Shown: positions 9,129 to 19,200 of the stretch, piece after piece
Numbering within the stretch: the stretch's first letter is position 1
How the letters are laid out: each line of letters begins with the position of its first letter
Assembly: GCF_041260665.1 (NCBI RefSeq)
Contig: NZ_JBGCCT010000010.1
Coordinates: 276,410-340,409 of the forward strand
DNA from: Catenulispora sp. GP43
GTDB taxonomy: Bacteria > Actinomycetota > Actinomycetes > Streptomycetales > Catenulisporaceae
DNA: 64,000 bases
Direction: 5' to 3'
The notes under the pieces: generated by a model
Seen by the model: the letters and a program-made list of their open reading frames with translations, nothing else
Database searches by the model: none
Told to the model about the DNA's origin: nothing
Program-made: the position numbers and the translations under genes

Positions 9129-10337
9129 CTAGAGCGTCTGTCCCACCCGCAGCTGCGCCCCGCAGCCCCCGCGTCCATCGGCCCGCCAGGTCCGGTCCAA
9201 GCGGTCGATCGTCGTCTGCGCCCACAACCGCAACGAAGCCAGGGCCTGCCCGTCCGGCTTCAGGATCCCGTAGGCGAGCAGCGCCAGCGCCAGCGGCACC
9301 AAAGCGGCGCTCAGCGCGGGGCCGAACGGCACCGCGTCGGCGGGATCGGTGAGTCGGGCGCGGACAGGACGCCGCCGCGCGGCGACGATCCCCACACACG
9401 CGGCCACCGGCAGGACCAGGCCCCACCCGGCCCACGCCATCAGGTCGCCGGTGTGGGACAGATCGGCCATGCTGGGCGCGCTCTGCGACTTGGCGACGGC
9501 GCTGTTCGGCAGCCACATCCCGAATTCCATCCGCCGCCACAGCAGGAAGCCGCCGAACGGCACGGCGAAGATCAGGCCGTACCGACGCACGGCCGCCACG
9601 GACGCGCTCACGGCGGTGCCGCCCACGAACAACAACACCGTCAGCGGGTAAGCGGCAGCGTAGATGACGCCGTCCGGCCGATTGAGCGCCGCGAGCAAAG
9701 CGGCCAGGGCGGCGGCCCCGGCGACTCGGGGCCCGAGAAGCCGCCCGCGCGCCACGCCCTTCACCAGGACCGCCGTCAGCAGCGTGACGGCCAAAGCGGT
9801 CAGCGGATTCTCGAGCCCGGAGAACATCCAGGCGATCAGCGAGAAGTTGGCCGCCATCAGCAACCCGGCGATCATCGTGACCGCGTTCGCACGCCGCGGC
9901 AGCACCACCCGCGCGACGCTCGCCACCACCGCCAGCATCCCGACCACGCACAGCAGCGCGAGGAACTTCGGGAACGTCACCAGATCGGACACGCCGAACC
10001 AGGACCCGTTGTCGAACAGCCCTACCATCCGTCCCAGGACCAGCAGCGCCAGCCATGCGGGATCCGAATAGCCCTCCACCGGCGCGGCGCCGGGCTGCTG
10101 CACCGGCCCCAGCCCTTCGCCGATGCTCCGGGCGTAGGCGAAGGTGACCCCGGCGTCGTCCGCGATCCACTGCCCCAGCGTCAGCGCTTGGAGCCCGACC
10201 AGCGCGGCCCCGATCGTGATGACGGTGCCCTGGGCCGGCCAGCGCAGGCGGTAGCGGTAGGTGGAGGGCCGCAGCGCCACCCGGCGGGTCCGGCTGACGC
10301 CGAGGCGCTTGAAATAGGCGAGGGCTGATTCCGTCAC
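9129..10337 (-). CDS. Polytopic membrane glycosyltransferase-like protein (GT-C type), short C-terminus
   Basis: 402 residues with about nine to eleven hydrophobic segments. The first extracytoplasmic loop carries DDAGVTFAYARSIGEGLG and VEGYSDPAWLALL, the D-D plus YAR.L..G.G...VEGY..P.W pattern of GT-C transferases that use polyprenyl-linked sugars (AftB-like and PMT-like proteins). The two Asp after the first membrane helix are the expected catalytic/metal residues. Family members usually exceed 500 residues and end in a soluble domain; this one stops after a short basic tail (RLWAQTTIDRLDR...), so it may be truncated. Substrate unknown. Confidence 0.7.
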   Translation of the reverse strand: MTESALAYFKRLGVSRTRRVALRPSTYRYRLRWPAQGTVITIGAALVGLQALTLGQWIADDAGVTFAYARSIGEGLGPVQQPGAAPVEGYSDPAWLALLVLGRMVGLFDNGSWFGVSDLVTFPKFLALLCVVGMLAVVASVARVVLPRRANAVTMIAGLLMAANFSLIAWMFSGLENPLTALAVTLLTAVLVKGVARGRLLGPRVAGAAALAALLAALNRPDGVIYAAAYPLTVLLFVGGTAVSASVAAVRRYGLIFAVPFGGFLLWRRMEFGMWLPNSAVAKSQSAPSMADLSHTGDLMAWAGWGLVLPVAACVGIVAARRRPVRARLTDPADAVPFGPALSAALVPLALALLAYGILKPDGQALASLRLWAQTTIDRLDRTWRADGRGGCGAQLRVGQTL

Positions 10338-10420
10338 GCGCCGGTAGCCGGCGGTCGAAGGGTGCTGGTTACGTCGGCGTACGCCATTCGAGGCAACCCG
10401 CGCCGAGGATCGGCGGCATC

Positions 10421-11524
10421 TCAGCTGCCTGCCTCGCGCACCGGCATCCCGAACCGCGCGTTCAGCACCTGCATGGCCGCGCCGGCGGCGATCGCGTCCT
10501 CGCCGAGCATGGTCAGGGAGACCTCGACCGGCAGCCAGTCGGCACGCGGTACCTCGGTGCGGACGGCGCGGCGCACCTCGGCGAGGTACTGGTCCGCGTG
10601 GCTGAGCAGGTCTGTACCTGCGAGTACAACGTGGTCCACGTCGACCGTCTGGAGCAGGTTCACGATGCCGACGGACAGGACGCGGGTTGCTCGGGCCAGG
10701 TCACCGCTGCCCGCGGCGGTGTCGTGCACGATCTCCAGGCAGCCGTGGCGTCCGCACACGCACAGTGGACCGTCCAGGTCGACGACCGTGTGCCCGAACT
10801 CCCCCGCGTTCGTATGCGCGCCGCGGTAGGCCGATCCGTCGAGCCACAGGCCGGCGCCGATGCCTGACTGGACCATGATCAGTGCTGCGTGCCGGAGGTC
10901 GGCGCCGCGGCGCCAAGCCTCGCCGGTGACCGCGGCGGTCACGTCCTTGTCCAGGTGCACGGGCAGTCCGAGCTCGGTCTCGGCCAGTTGGCGCAGCGGG
11001 ACGTCGTGCCAGTGCCGCAGGCGGTGCGCGTCGCGGACGATGCCGTGGCCGTGGTCCAGCGGCCCGACCATGCCCACCCCGAGGCCCGCGATGCGCGCCG
11101 GCGGCAGGCGGTGCTTCCGTGTCAACGCTTCGAGGCCTGCGCGCAGCGCCTGGAGTAAGTCGGCCGGGGTGAAGTCCTCCGGCAGCGAGGTGAGCTCCGA
11201 GTCGCGGACGTCGCCGACGAAGTCGGTGAGGACCAGGCGCAGGCTTCCGCGTCCGACGTGGGCGCCGATCGCGTACTGGCCGGTCGGTACGACCTGGTAG
11301 GAGATCGGGGGCTTGCCGACGCCGCGGCGCACCGTTCCGGTGGGGGCCACCAGCCCCTGGTCGATCAGGCGGGCCAGGACCTTGGACACCGCCTGCGGGG
11401 TCAGGCCGGCGGCGGCTGCGACCTGGGCCCGGTCGAACTCCGGGAGTCTGCGCACCAGGCCGAGGACCAACGCTTCGTTGTAGTCCCGCACGTAGCTCAC
11501 GTCGGCTGCTGCTTTGCCCGTCAT
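10421..11524 (-). CDS. ROK-family transcriptional repressor
   Basis: 367 residues. N-terminal winged HTH (about 30-75, VAAAAGLTPQAVSKVLARL) followed by a ROK sugar-kinase-like domain (about 85-355). The structural zinc motif is intact (CVCGRHGCLE), and the domain has a G-x-G-x-GMVGPL segment and GAHTNAGEFGH. Whether it keeps kinase activity cannot be told. It is divergent from an MFS transporter, with only 45 bp between the start codons. A perfect inverted repeat sits there, so it most likely represses the transporter and itself in response to a sugar or sugar-like ligand. Confidence 0.9.
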   Translation of the reverse strand: MTGKAAADVSYVRDYNEALVLGLVRRLPEFDRAQVAAAAGLTPQAVSKVLARLIDQGLVAPTGTVRRGVGKPPISYQVVPTGQYAIGAHVGRGSLRLVLTDFVGDVRDSELTSLPEDFTPADLLQALRAGLEALTRKHRLPPARIAGLGVGMVGPLDHGHGIVRDAHRLRHWHDVPLRQLAETELGLPVHLDKDVTAAVTGEAWRRGADLRHAALIMVQSGIGAGLWLDGSAYRGAHTNAGEFGHTVVDLDGPLCVCGRHGCLEIVHDTAAGSGDLARATRVLSVGIVNLLQTVDVDHVVLAGTDLLSHADQYLAEVRRAVRTEVPRADWLPVEVSLTMLGEDAIAAGAAMQVLNARFGMPVREAGS

Positions 11525-11542
11525 GGTCGCAGTCTAGAATTA

Positions 11543-11557
11543 AGCAACGGCGTTGCT
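11543..11557. promoter_or_regulatory. Candidate ROK operator: AGCAAC-GGC-GTTGCT
   Basis: Perfect 6-bp inverted repeat with a 3-bp centre in the 45-bp gap between the ROK gene and the MFS gene. It abuts a -10-like hexamer TATATT (11557-11562) whose predicted start point is the MFS ATG itself (11570), so a bound repressor would block that promoter. No ribosome site precedes the ATG, which fits a leaderless mRNA. Confidence 0.6.
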
Positions 11558-11569
11558 ATATTGACCGGC

Positions 11570-12838
11570 ATGCAAGTCACGCACGTGTCGCCGGCCCGCC
11601 GCCGAGCCGCTGTCGCCGCCCTCGCCCTCGGCGGCTTCGCCATCGGACTGACCGAGTTCGTGGCGATGGGTCTGCTGCCGCAGGTCGCGCACAGCCTGCT
11701 CGGGGGCCAGTACGCCGCGTCCAGCTCGAAGGCCGTCGCGCACGCGGGCTGGATGATCAGCGCGTACGCCCTCGGGGTCGTGGTCGGCGCGCCGACCATA
11801 GCCGCCGTGACCGCGCGCGTGGCCCGCAAACAGCTGCTGCTCGGCCTGCTCGCGTTGTTCATCGTCGGCACCGCGGCCTCGGCGGCCGCGCCGAACTTCG
11901 ACCTGCTCCTGCTGGCCCGCTTCATCGCTGCGCTCCCGCACGGCGCGTACTTCGGCGCCGCCGGCCTGCTGGCGTCCCAGATCATGGGGCCCGGCAGCCA
12001 CGGCCGGGGATTCGCGGCGGTGCTGGGCGGCCTGACCGTCGCCAACGTGTTCGGCGTGCCGCTGATCACCCTGGTGGGCCAGCACGCCGGCTGGCGCGTG
12101 GCGTACCTGGCCATCGCCGGGATGTTCTTCCTGACGCTGATAGCCGTGGTGGCGGTGGTCCCCGCGATCGCCTCTCCGGTAGAGGGTTCGCCGCGCGACG
12201 AGCTCCGCGCGTTCCGCTCCGGACAGGTCTGGCTCGTGGCCACAGTCGCGGCGATCGGCTTCGCCGGCTTCTTCGCCGTGGACAGCTACATCGCCCCGGT
12301 GACAACGCACATCGCAGGGCTCTCCGACAGCTGGGTGCCATGGGTCCTGGCGACAGTGGGCCTGGGCATGACGGCGGGCAACGCCGCGGGCGGCTGGGCC
12401 AGCGACCGGAACCTGGAACGCAGCCTGCTGTTCGGCTTCGGCGCGCTCATCACCTCTACAGCCCTGTTCGCACTGATCGCCCACACCCCCGCGGGCTTGT
12501 TCATCGGCGCGTTCCTGATCGGCGCCTCCAGCCTGTTCATCGGCCCGGCGATGCAGTCGCGCCTGATCAGCGCGGCGCCGAGCGCCCGCCTGATGGGCGC
12601 GGCGGTCAACCAGTCGGCGATGAACATCGCCAACAGCCTGGGCGCGGCGCTGGGCAGCTTGGCGATCGCGAACGGTCTGGGCTACCTCGCGCCGAGCGTG
12701 CTCGGTGCGGGGCTGGCGACCGTGGGTCTGCTGCTGTGTGGCGTGGATATCGCGGCGCGGCGACGGGCGCGAACGGGATCGCGGGGTGAGGCCGAGCATC
12801 GTGCCGAAACCGCGGCGGCCGCGAGCGGGAACGGATAG
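11570..12838 (+). CDS. MFS transporter, DHA1-type efflux family
   Basis: 422 residues, 12 predicted membrane helices. The N-terminus GLTEFVAMGLLPQVA is characteristic of the arabinose/purine-ribonucleoside efflux branch (YdhP/NepI/AraJ-like). Other landmarks are the motif-A region ARVARKQLLLG after helix 2, LARFIAALPHGAYFG in helix 4, and NQSAMNIANSLGAALG late in the protein. It probably exports a sugar, nucleoside or drug by proton antiport. The cytoplasmic tail is short and charged. It is expected to be controlled by the divergent ROK repressor. Confidence 0.88.
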   Translation: MQVTHVSPARRRAAVAALALGGFAIGLTEFVAMGLLPQVAHSLLGGQYAASSSKAVAHAGWMISAYALGVVVGAPTIAAVTARVARKQLLLGLLALFIVGTAASAAAPNFDLLLLARFIAALPHGAYFGAAGLLASQIMGPGSHGRGFAAVLGGLTVANVFGVPLITLVGQHAGWRVAYLAIAGMFFLTLIAVVAVVPAIASPVEGSPRDELRAFRSGQVWLVATVAAIGFAGFFAVDSYIAPVTTHIAGLSDSWVPWVLATVGLGMTAGNAAGGWASDRNLERSLLFGFGALITSTALFALIAHTPAGLFIGAFLIGASSLFIGPAMQSRLISAAPSARLMGAAVNQSAMNIANSLGAALGSLAIANGLGYLAPSVLGAGLATVGLLLCGVDIAARRRARTGSRGEAEHRAETAAAASGNG

Positions 12839-12918
12839 GCAACCGAGCACGAACGCAAAACCACGCACTTTCTCAGACCCCTGTATCGCTGAACCGCCCT
12901 CCCGCATACGCTCAGAAC

Positions 12919-13380
12919 ATGGATCTGACGACCATGGTCACGCCCGGCGCCCAATCGCTGGTCACAGCCATTCTGACCGATTCTTGGGCCCAGGTACGCA
13001 CTGCGTTGTCCCGGCTCTGGGCTCACCGCCAATCCTCCTCCCACGCATCCGGCCCATCCGAGCCGGATGCCGCCGCGCTCCAAAAAGCCGAGACCGAACT
13101 CGACGTCGCCAAGAAGCAGGCGCTCATAGTCGGCGGGAACGGGCCGGAATCCGAGCGTGCCGCTCGAATGGAAGTGTTCTGGATCGGCTATCTGGCCGGG
13201 CAACTCGCAGCGCGCCCCGAGCTTGCGGAAGCAGTCCAGGCGCTACCGGGGCTGCACGGTGCCCAGCCGGACGTGTCACCCACGATTGTGGCAGTGACCT
13301 CCAAGACTGTTAGTGGGACTGTGCACGGAAACGCCGTACAAGCCGATGATGTCACCGGAGGAATCCGCTTCGGCCGGTAG
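12919..13380 (+). CDS. Small helical protein with C-terminal Gly/Val/Gln motif (candidate amyloid-signalling effector)
   Basis: 153 residues, no known enzyme family recognised. Residues 1-112 look all-helical (ILTDSWAQVRTALSRLW; ALQKAETELDVAKKQALI; VFWIGYLAGQLAARPEL). The last ~25 residues change character: SKTVSGTVHGNAVQADDVTG then GIRF. Nearly the same pattern occurs near the N-terminus of the convergent NB-ARC protein (13398-15758): TMSGTARDVVQARDVRGGVH. A C-terminal motif on a small helical protein matched by an N-terminal motif on a neighbouring STAND ATPase is the arrangement described for bacterial amyloid signalling sequences (BASS), where the small protein is a cell-death or membrane effector. 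The function is inferred from this pattern only. Confidence 0.65.
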   Translation: MDLTTMVTPGAQSLVTAILTDSWAQVRTALSRLWAHRQSSSHASGPSEPDAAALQKAETELDVAKKQALIVGGNGPESERAARMEVFWIGYLAGQLAARPELAEAVQALPGLHGAQPDVSPTIVAVTSKTVSGTVHGNAVQADDVTGGIRFGR

Positions 13381-13397
13381 CACCAACAGCGAAGGCA

Positions 13398-15758
13398 CTA
13401 GTGCAGCCCCATGAGCCTTTGGCGAAGCTCGTCTGCTTTGCGGTCGAGGAAGGGTTCAAGCAACTCCAGCGCCTCGTCGCGAGCTCGCACAGCCTCCGGA
13501 GCACTGGAGAGTTCCGAATAGGCCTCACTCAAAAGGCACAGCGTCTTCGCCAACTCGTAGGCGTCGCCATCTCGGCGGCGCGTCACTTCCGCGTCCCGGT
13601 GAAAGGCAAGGCCCTCGGAGCCGTTTCCAAGGAGGCGGAGGACCTGTCCCATGCCGTCGAAGGAATCCGCCTCGCCTCGCACGCGTTCGACGGACTGTAT
13701 TGCCAGGCAGGACTCGTATTGCACCAGGGCTTCATCCAAACGCCCTTGCCGCAGCCGCAGCCCTGCATGAGCCAAGTGCGTCTGATGGCGCATGTTGCCG
13801 CTCAGGTTGCCATAGGCCTCGAGCCACTGCTCGGCTTGGTCGTACAGTCCAAGTTCAGTACACGTTCTGATCAGCCGAACCGAGTTCGCGACGGCCGGGT
13901 GCGAATCGTCAGCGAGACCCGGAGGCGCGGCCGGCGGCAGACTCTCGGCGATCCGCAAAGCCTCCTCGGGTGCGCCCATGTCCAAGTGGCACTCGGCGAG
14001 GTTACCGATGATGAACTGCCGCATCGTGAAGGGTTCGTCCGGGCCTAGAGCGTCCAGCGCACAATGAAGGCTCGTGATGGCTTCCGGGAACTCTCTGAGT
14101 AGTAAGTGAGCCACCGCCACCCGGTTGGCGGCCAACGTGATCCCCTGCCGATCGCCGATCGCCTCGTAGAGCGCGAGGGCAGCGGAATGCTGCTCGAGTG
14201 CATGCCGGTAGTCTCGAATGCCCTTGAGGGCTGCTCCCAACGTGTTACGCACCGCCGCCTCGGCGGCCGAGTCGGCCAAACGCACCGCCGCGGTCACGCC
14301 GAGATCAGCGGCTTCCAACCAGTATTCGTAGTCCCGTTCAGCATCGAACAACGGCTCCGCGGATACAGACAATCGCCACGAGAGGTCGTCGAAGCCACGT
14401 GCCGAGGCGATCCTGGCGATCGCCATGATGGCGTCCTTCTCCTCCTTGTACCAGGCGATCACCTGCTCTCTTCCGTCCCCGATTCGTGAAGCGGCGCTCG
14501 CGATGGCGTCCACATAGAAATCGGCGAGCCGGTGCAAGGCGGCCTGCCTGGCTTCGGCCGTTTCTTGCTGTTCCGCAGCGTGAATCGCGTACGCACGAAG
14601 CAGATCGTGAAACTGGAAACGCCCCGATGCGGTCCGCTCGATCAGATGCGCCCCAGTAAGCAAGTCCAGATACTCTCCCGTCTGGAGTGGAGACGCCTCC
14701 GCCAGCACCGCCGCCGAATCCTGACCAAAGTCAATACCCGGATGCAGCCCGAAAAGACGGAAGGCCCTGGCGGCCGAGTCCGGCAGGTGCCGATACGACC
14801 AAGCGAAGACCGACTCAACAGGCTGCTGCGCGGCCGACCCGTCCGACATGTCAGTAACCTCATCCACGGTAAGGAGTAACGACTGGTGACGCAGTCCGTC
14901 GATCACGGCTTGCAGCGGCGTTGAAGGCCGAACGACGGCCCGCTCAGCCGCGATACGCAGCGCCAGCGGCAGGCCGGCGCACAAAGCCGCGAGTTCGGCG
15001 ATAGCCGAGCGGTCGGCATCCCCGCGGTCCCGCATCGCAGAACTCAGCAAGGCAGCGGATTCATCCGCGTCGAACAGGCCGAGATCGATTCGGGTACCGC
15101 CGATGAACCTGGAGAGCGTCGGGAGCCTGCCGCGGCTCGTGATGAGCACCAACGAGTCGCCGCTGCCGGGCAGCAGGACCCGGGCTTGGCCGGCGGTCCC
15201 CACGTTGTCGAGAATGATGAGCAAGGCACGGTCGGCAGCCAGGGAGCGGAAGAGCTCGGCCTGTTCTTCCACTTCATGCGGAATGTCGTGAGCGGGTATT
15301 CCCAAAGCACGGATGAAGCGGTTCAGGGCTGTGGTCGGTGGCATCGGGGCCTGCGGCGAATACCCCCGAAGGTCGATGAAGAGTTGTCCGTCTGGGTAAC
15401 GGGCACGGACTTCGTGGGCGAACCGGAGGGCCAACGAGGTCTTCCCCGCACCGCCCGCCCCAACGATGAGTGCGACCTGCGGCCCACCACTCGGCTGCGC
15501 CCGGCCGCCGCCCACCAAGGCTCGCAACCGTTCCAGCTCGGGCTCACGCCCGACGAACAACGGCAAAGTACCCGGGAGCTGGCGCGGGGGTGTGGGCAAT
15601 GACGCGCGCGGGATGTCGAAACGAGTCTGGTAGTGGAAGTGCACTCCCCCACGGACATCGCGAGCCTGTACAACATCACGCGCCGTACCGGACATCGTTG
15701 AAGACGAATGGAGCGGGCCGTCGGGGCTGTCAGGGCCGACAAACGGAGTTGTCGTCAT
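13398..15758 (-). CDS. NB-ARC/TPR STAND ATPase with N-terminal signalling motif
   Basis: 786 residues from the ATG at 15758; GAGGTGG lies 5 bp upstream, so this start is better than the GTG three codons earlier. Order of parts: a short N-terminal motif (about 20-42, MSGTARDVVQARDVRGGVHF), a linker, NB-ARC ATPase (about 65-400) with FVGREPELERL, Walker A VGAGGAGKTSLAL near 100, Walker B ALLIILDNV near 180 and LITSRGRLPTL, then about eight TPR-like helical pairs (about 440-780). STAND proteins act as ATP-switched signalling platforms. It is convergent with the small protein bearing the same motif, 17 bp between stops. It could also be a SARP-like regulator that lost its DNA-binding domain, since no such domain is visible. 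Confidence 0.85.
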   Translation of the reverse strand: MTTTPFVGPDSPDGPLHSSSTMSGTARDVVQARDVRGGVHFHYQTRFDIPRASLPTPPRQLPGTLPLFVGREPELERLRALVGGGRAQPSGGPQVALIVGAGGAGKTSLALRFAHEVRARYPDGQLFIDLRGYSPQAPMPPTTALNRFIRALGIPAHDIPHEVEEQAELFRSLAADRALLIILDNVGTAGQARVLLPGSGDSLVLITSRGRLPTLSRFIGGTRIDLGLFDADESAALLSSAMRDRGDADRSAIAELAALCAGLPLALRIAAERAVVRPSTPLQAVIDGLRHQSLLLTVDEVTDMSDGSAAQQPVESVFAWSYRHLPDSAARAFRLFGLHPGIDFGQDSAAVLAEASPLQTGEYLDLLTGAHLIERTASGRFQFHDLLRAYAIHAAEQQETAEARQAALHRLADFYVDAIASAASRIGDGREQVIAWYKEEKDAIMAIARIASARGFDDLSWRLSVSAEPLFDAERDYEYWLEAADLGVTAAVRLADSAAEAAVRNTLGAALKGIRDYRHALEQHSAALALYEAIGDRQGITLAANRVAVAHLLLREFPEAITSLHCALDALGPDEPFTMRQFIIGNLAECHLDMGAPEEALRIAESLPPAAPPGLADDSHPAVANSVRLIRTCTELGLYDQAEQWLEAYGNLSGNMRHQTHLAHAGLRLRQGRLDEALVQYESCLAIQSVERVRGEADSFDGMGQVLRLLGNGSEGLAFHRDAEVTRRRDGDAYELAKTLCLLSEAYSELSSAPEAVRARDEALELLEPFLDRKADELRQRLMGLH

Positions 15759-15857
15759 CGTGGCCACCTCGCAAGAAGCTTCCCCTGGATACGGTGCATT
15801 TCAGCACGGTGCGGCGCAGCCCGCCTATGACGAGCTGCGCCGCACCGGACTCGGTTC

Positions 15858-16061
15858 TCAGATGGGCATCTCGAATTCGCCGTTGAACGCGCCGAGCAGG
15901 AACGTCTCCCACTCACCCCGGTTGAACACCAACACCGGTCCCTGCCGATCGCTGCTGTTGCGCACGTGCGCGGTGCCGCCGCCGAACCAGACCTCCACGC
16001 AGTCCTTGTCGTTGGCGCAGAAGCTGCTCTTGGACCACTGCCTGCATCCGCCTGAGCCCAT
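15858..16061 (-). CDS. DUF397 domain protein
   Basis: 67 residues. The pattern W-x-K-S-S-x-C in QWSKSSFCANDKDCVEV, then VRNSSDRQGPVLVFNRGEWETFL, is diagnostic of DUF397. These small proteins partner HTH/DUF5753 regulators in actinomycetes and, as the Scr1-type module, modulate development and antibiotic production. Here it is an orphan: the neighbours are an NB-ARC ATPase and a SARP, and the only DUF5753 regulator visible is at 4712-5617. The ribosome site is very strong (GGAGGAGGAG, 3 bp before the ATG), suggesting high translation. Confidence 0.9.
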   Translation of the reverse strand: MGSGGCRQWSKSSFCANDKDCVEVWFGGGTAHVRNSSDRQGPVLVFNRGEWETFLLGAFNGEFEMPI

Positions 16062-16227
16062 GGCTCCTCCTCCCCGAAATGTTCGGCACCAGGGGTCAGC
16101 GACCGTTCCCGATGCCGCCTACTCGTGAGGGATTCCATCGCGGCACTTCAGACTTCTTGCCGTCGGCTTGACGAAACGCTTGCATCCACGGGCTCGCAGG
16201 TCCGGTAAAGCCCTACTGACATCGCCG

Positions 16228-19200
16228 TCACCGGATCAGAGTCGTTGCCGACGCGGCCCGGTGTAGTCCGAGGCGCTGATACAAGTCTTTGGCCCGCGCC
16301 AGATAGCGGCGGCTGGCCGTGGGCTCCTCCGGGGCAAGCAGTTCGCCGATGGCTCGCAAAGCATGTGCCTGGTCCAATGGCGCTTGCGCTGATTCGGCTT
16401 CGGCCAGGGCCGTCGTGTAGCAGTCCAGGGCTGCCGTTCGGTCACCACCACGCTGGTGCAGGATCCCGGTGGCCAGGTGCACGTGGGAGCTCTGCAAAGG
16501 GTCCTCACTCTCCTCTGCCAGATGAAGAGCCCGGCTCAATTGGCGTGCCGCGATGCCGCTGTTGCCGAGATCAGCGTGGGCCACGGCGGCCTCCACGAGG
16601 GTCTCGGCCTCATTCCGATGGTCCGCGCCCGAGCGGGACCAAGCCAGGGCCTGCCTGAACGAAGCCAGGGCCAGGTCTGCTTGGCCGCGCCGGCGGTGGA
16701 CCGCACCGATATTGGTGGCCAGCACGGCCAGGCACTGGGGATCACCGGACTCGGCGGCCAACGGCTGTGCCTGATGGAAGTAGGCCATCGCGACGTCGCA
16801 CTCGTCAGCGATCAAGTGCATCTTGCCGAGATTGATGAGGACATCGCAGCGCAGTTCCGCGTCGCCGAGCGCGCTCGCAGCACTGAGTACCCGCTGCATG
16901 CATTCGAAGGCGGCGTCCAGTTGCCCCAGTTCGAACAGTCCGATGCCAAGGTGGTACTCGGCGGTCGCGCGCCGCTCCGGAGCGCCAAGGCCACCGAACA
17001 TCTCAGCGGCGACGCGGAAATCTTCGACCGCTTCAGTACGGCGACCGGAGAGCCAGTGGATGCGCCCAGAGTGCAGTGTCGCTTCGGCCTGCCCATAAGG
17101 ATGCTTGTTAACGGTCCAGATGGTGACGGCAGCGGTGGCGTGGGTCAGCGCCTTCTCGAGTTCTCCCGCGCGGGCATAGAACGCCGCGAGATCCGTGTGT
17201 ATCTGCGCGGCTGTCGCGAAGTCCTCGCTTGGATCGGTACTCGCCGACTGAAGGTCAGGAACATCCGTCGCAGCCTTACGCAACAGCTCGATCGCCTCGC
17301 GCCAGTGTCCGCGCCGATCGAGGTGGCCGGCGAGGATGTGCAACAGCGAAGTCGTGGGTCCGCGCCAGCCATGCGCGGATGCGAACTCGAGGATCGCTGT
17401 CAGATTCGCAGATTCCAGATCCAGCCACGCGCGAACGGATTTGCGACTGTCAACGTCGATCGCGACGCCCGCAAGGTCCGCGGGTTCCGCGATCGACTGA
17501 GGCTGAGAGGTATTGTGCGAGGCTGGTTCGGAGGGGTAGAGCGTTCGGCCGGCACGTTCGGCGGTCTGCAAGTAGAGCAAGAACGTCCGGTGGACAGCAT
17601 CCTCGACATCATCGAGGGTCTGCTCATGCCAGGCACGGTCGAGAGCGAACTCTCGGATCAGGTCGTGCAAGCGATAGCGATGCCGTGTGGTCTCCTCGAT
17701 CAGATGGTGCTCCACCAGGGCGTCCAGCGCCAGGTCGGTACCTGTGGCGTCGGACTGGGCAAGCGCCGCGGCGGCGGGCAAGCCGATGTCAGGGCCCGGG
17801 TGCCCGGCCAAACGGCACAGCAGGGTTCGCAGCTGAGCCGAGAGGGAGTAGAACGACAAGGCGATGGCGGAATCCACCGGCCCGGTGATTTGGTCGTCGG
17901 CCGACCGATGCCCCGGGGTGTCCAGGCGCGCGACCAGATCGCCGAGCTTCCAGTTGGGGCGCTTGCGCAAGTGTGCCGCAGACACGGTGATCGCCAACGG
18001 CAGGCCGCCGCAGTGTGCCGTGAAGCGCCCGAGCGCTTCGGCGTCGACCTCCGCGGCGAAGCTGCGTTCGGTGATATCGGCGAGCAGTGCGTGCGCCGCC
18101 TCGTCGGGAAGCGTGCTCAAGGAACGCTGCCGCAGCCCTGACATGGTGCCCAGCTGTCGACGCGAGGTCAACAGGACCGCGGCCCCCGGCGCGGTGGGGA
18201 GCAGACACTCGACCTGTTCCAGGCTCTGCACGTCATCAAGAAGCAGGAGCAGACGCTTGCCGTAGATGCGACGGCGCCATAGAGCGGAAAGAGCATCGAC
18301 CGACTCGGCACGGCCGACGTCCTGGACCGGCGCTCCGATTTCATCGAGGAGCTGGCGTAGCGCCTCCAGCGGGCCTATCGGGCTTTGGTGCGGGTGATGG
18401 CTGCGGAAGTTGATCTGGATCCGGCCATCTGGGCAGTCGTCACGAAGAAGGTGCGCGATACGCACCGCGAATGACGTCTTGCCGATTCCCGGCATACCGT
18501 CAATGGCAAAGATCGAAGGTCCGCTTGATCCGGATCCTAGGTCGGTGCGGACCGCTGCCAGCACATCGGCCAGCTCGGTTTCGCGACCGACAAGGTAGCG
18601 CGGACCGCGATCAAGATTGTCGGGCGGCTTTTCCGACTGGTCCACTGCCGCGCCGGAGCCCGTCTGCGATCCCCCGGCCGGACCGTGCGTGCCGCTCCGC
18701 CTCGGCGACCTGGGAGCCAGCTCGCCTTTCAAAATCCTTTGATGAAGGAATCGCAGCTCAGGGTTCGGATCGGCGCCGATCTCCGACCGCAATCGCTTCC
18801 GGGCTTCGCGGAACGTCGACAGGGCATCAGCCAGGCGTCCCGCCTGCGCCAGCGCGCGCATCAGCATGCCGACCGCCGCCTGGTCGACTCCGCCGATCGC
18901 GGTGAGCGCCGCGAGCTCGCTGACGAGTTCATCGGGATCGCTACCGAGCCTCAGCTCGAGATCGATGCGAGTCAGGACGGCGGAGCGCCGGCGCTCCCAG
19001 AGAGCACGCCTGGTCCCGTCCGCCCACTGGCCGACGAGCCCGGCCAACGGCTCTCCACCCCACAGGGCCTCCGCCTGACGGAACAAGGAAACCGCCGCCT
19101 CGGGATCCGAGACGGCGGTGGACCGGGCACGAGTGACCGCTTGATCGAAGCGTCGCGCATCGACGAGTTCGGCTGGCACGTCGAGCAGATAGCCGCCGGA

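Noticed and set aside
8422..9132. Plus-strand 236-residue frame inside the GH172-like gene
   Set aside because: Shadow frame; its Leu-Ala repeat is the other strand of the Glu-Gly slippage run.
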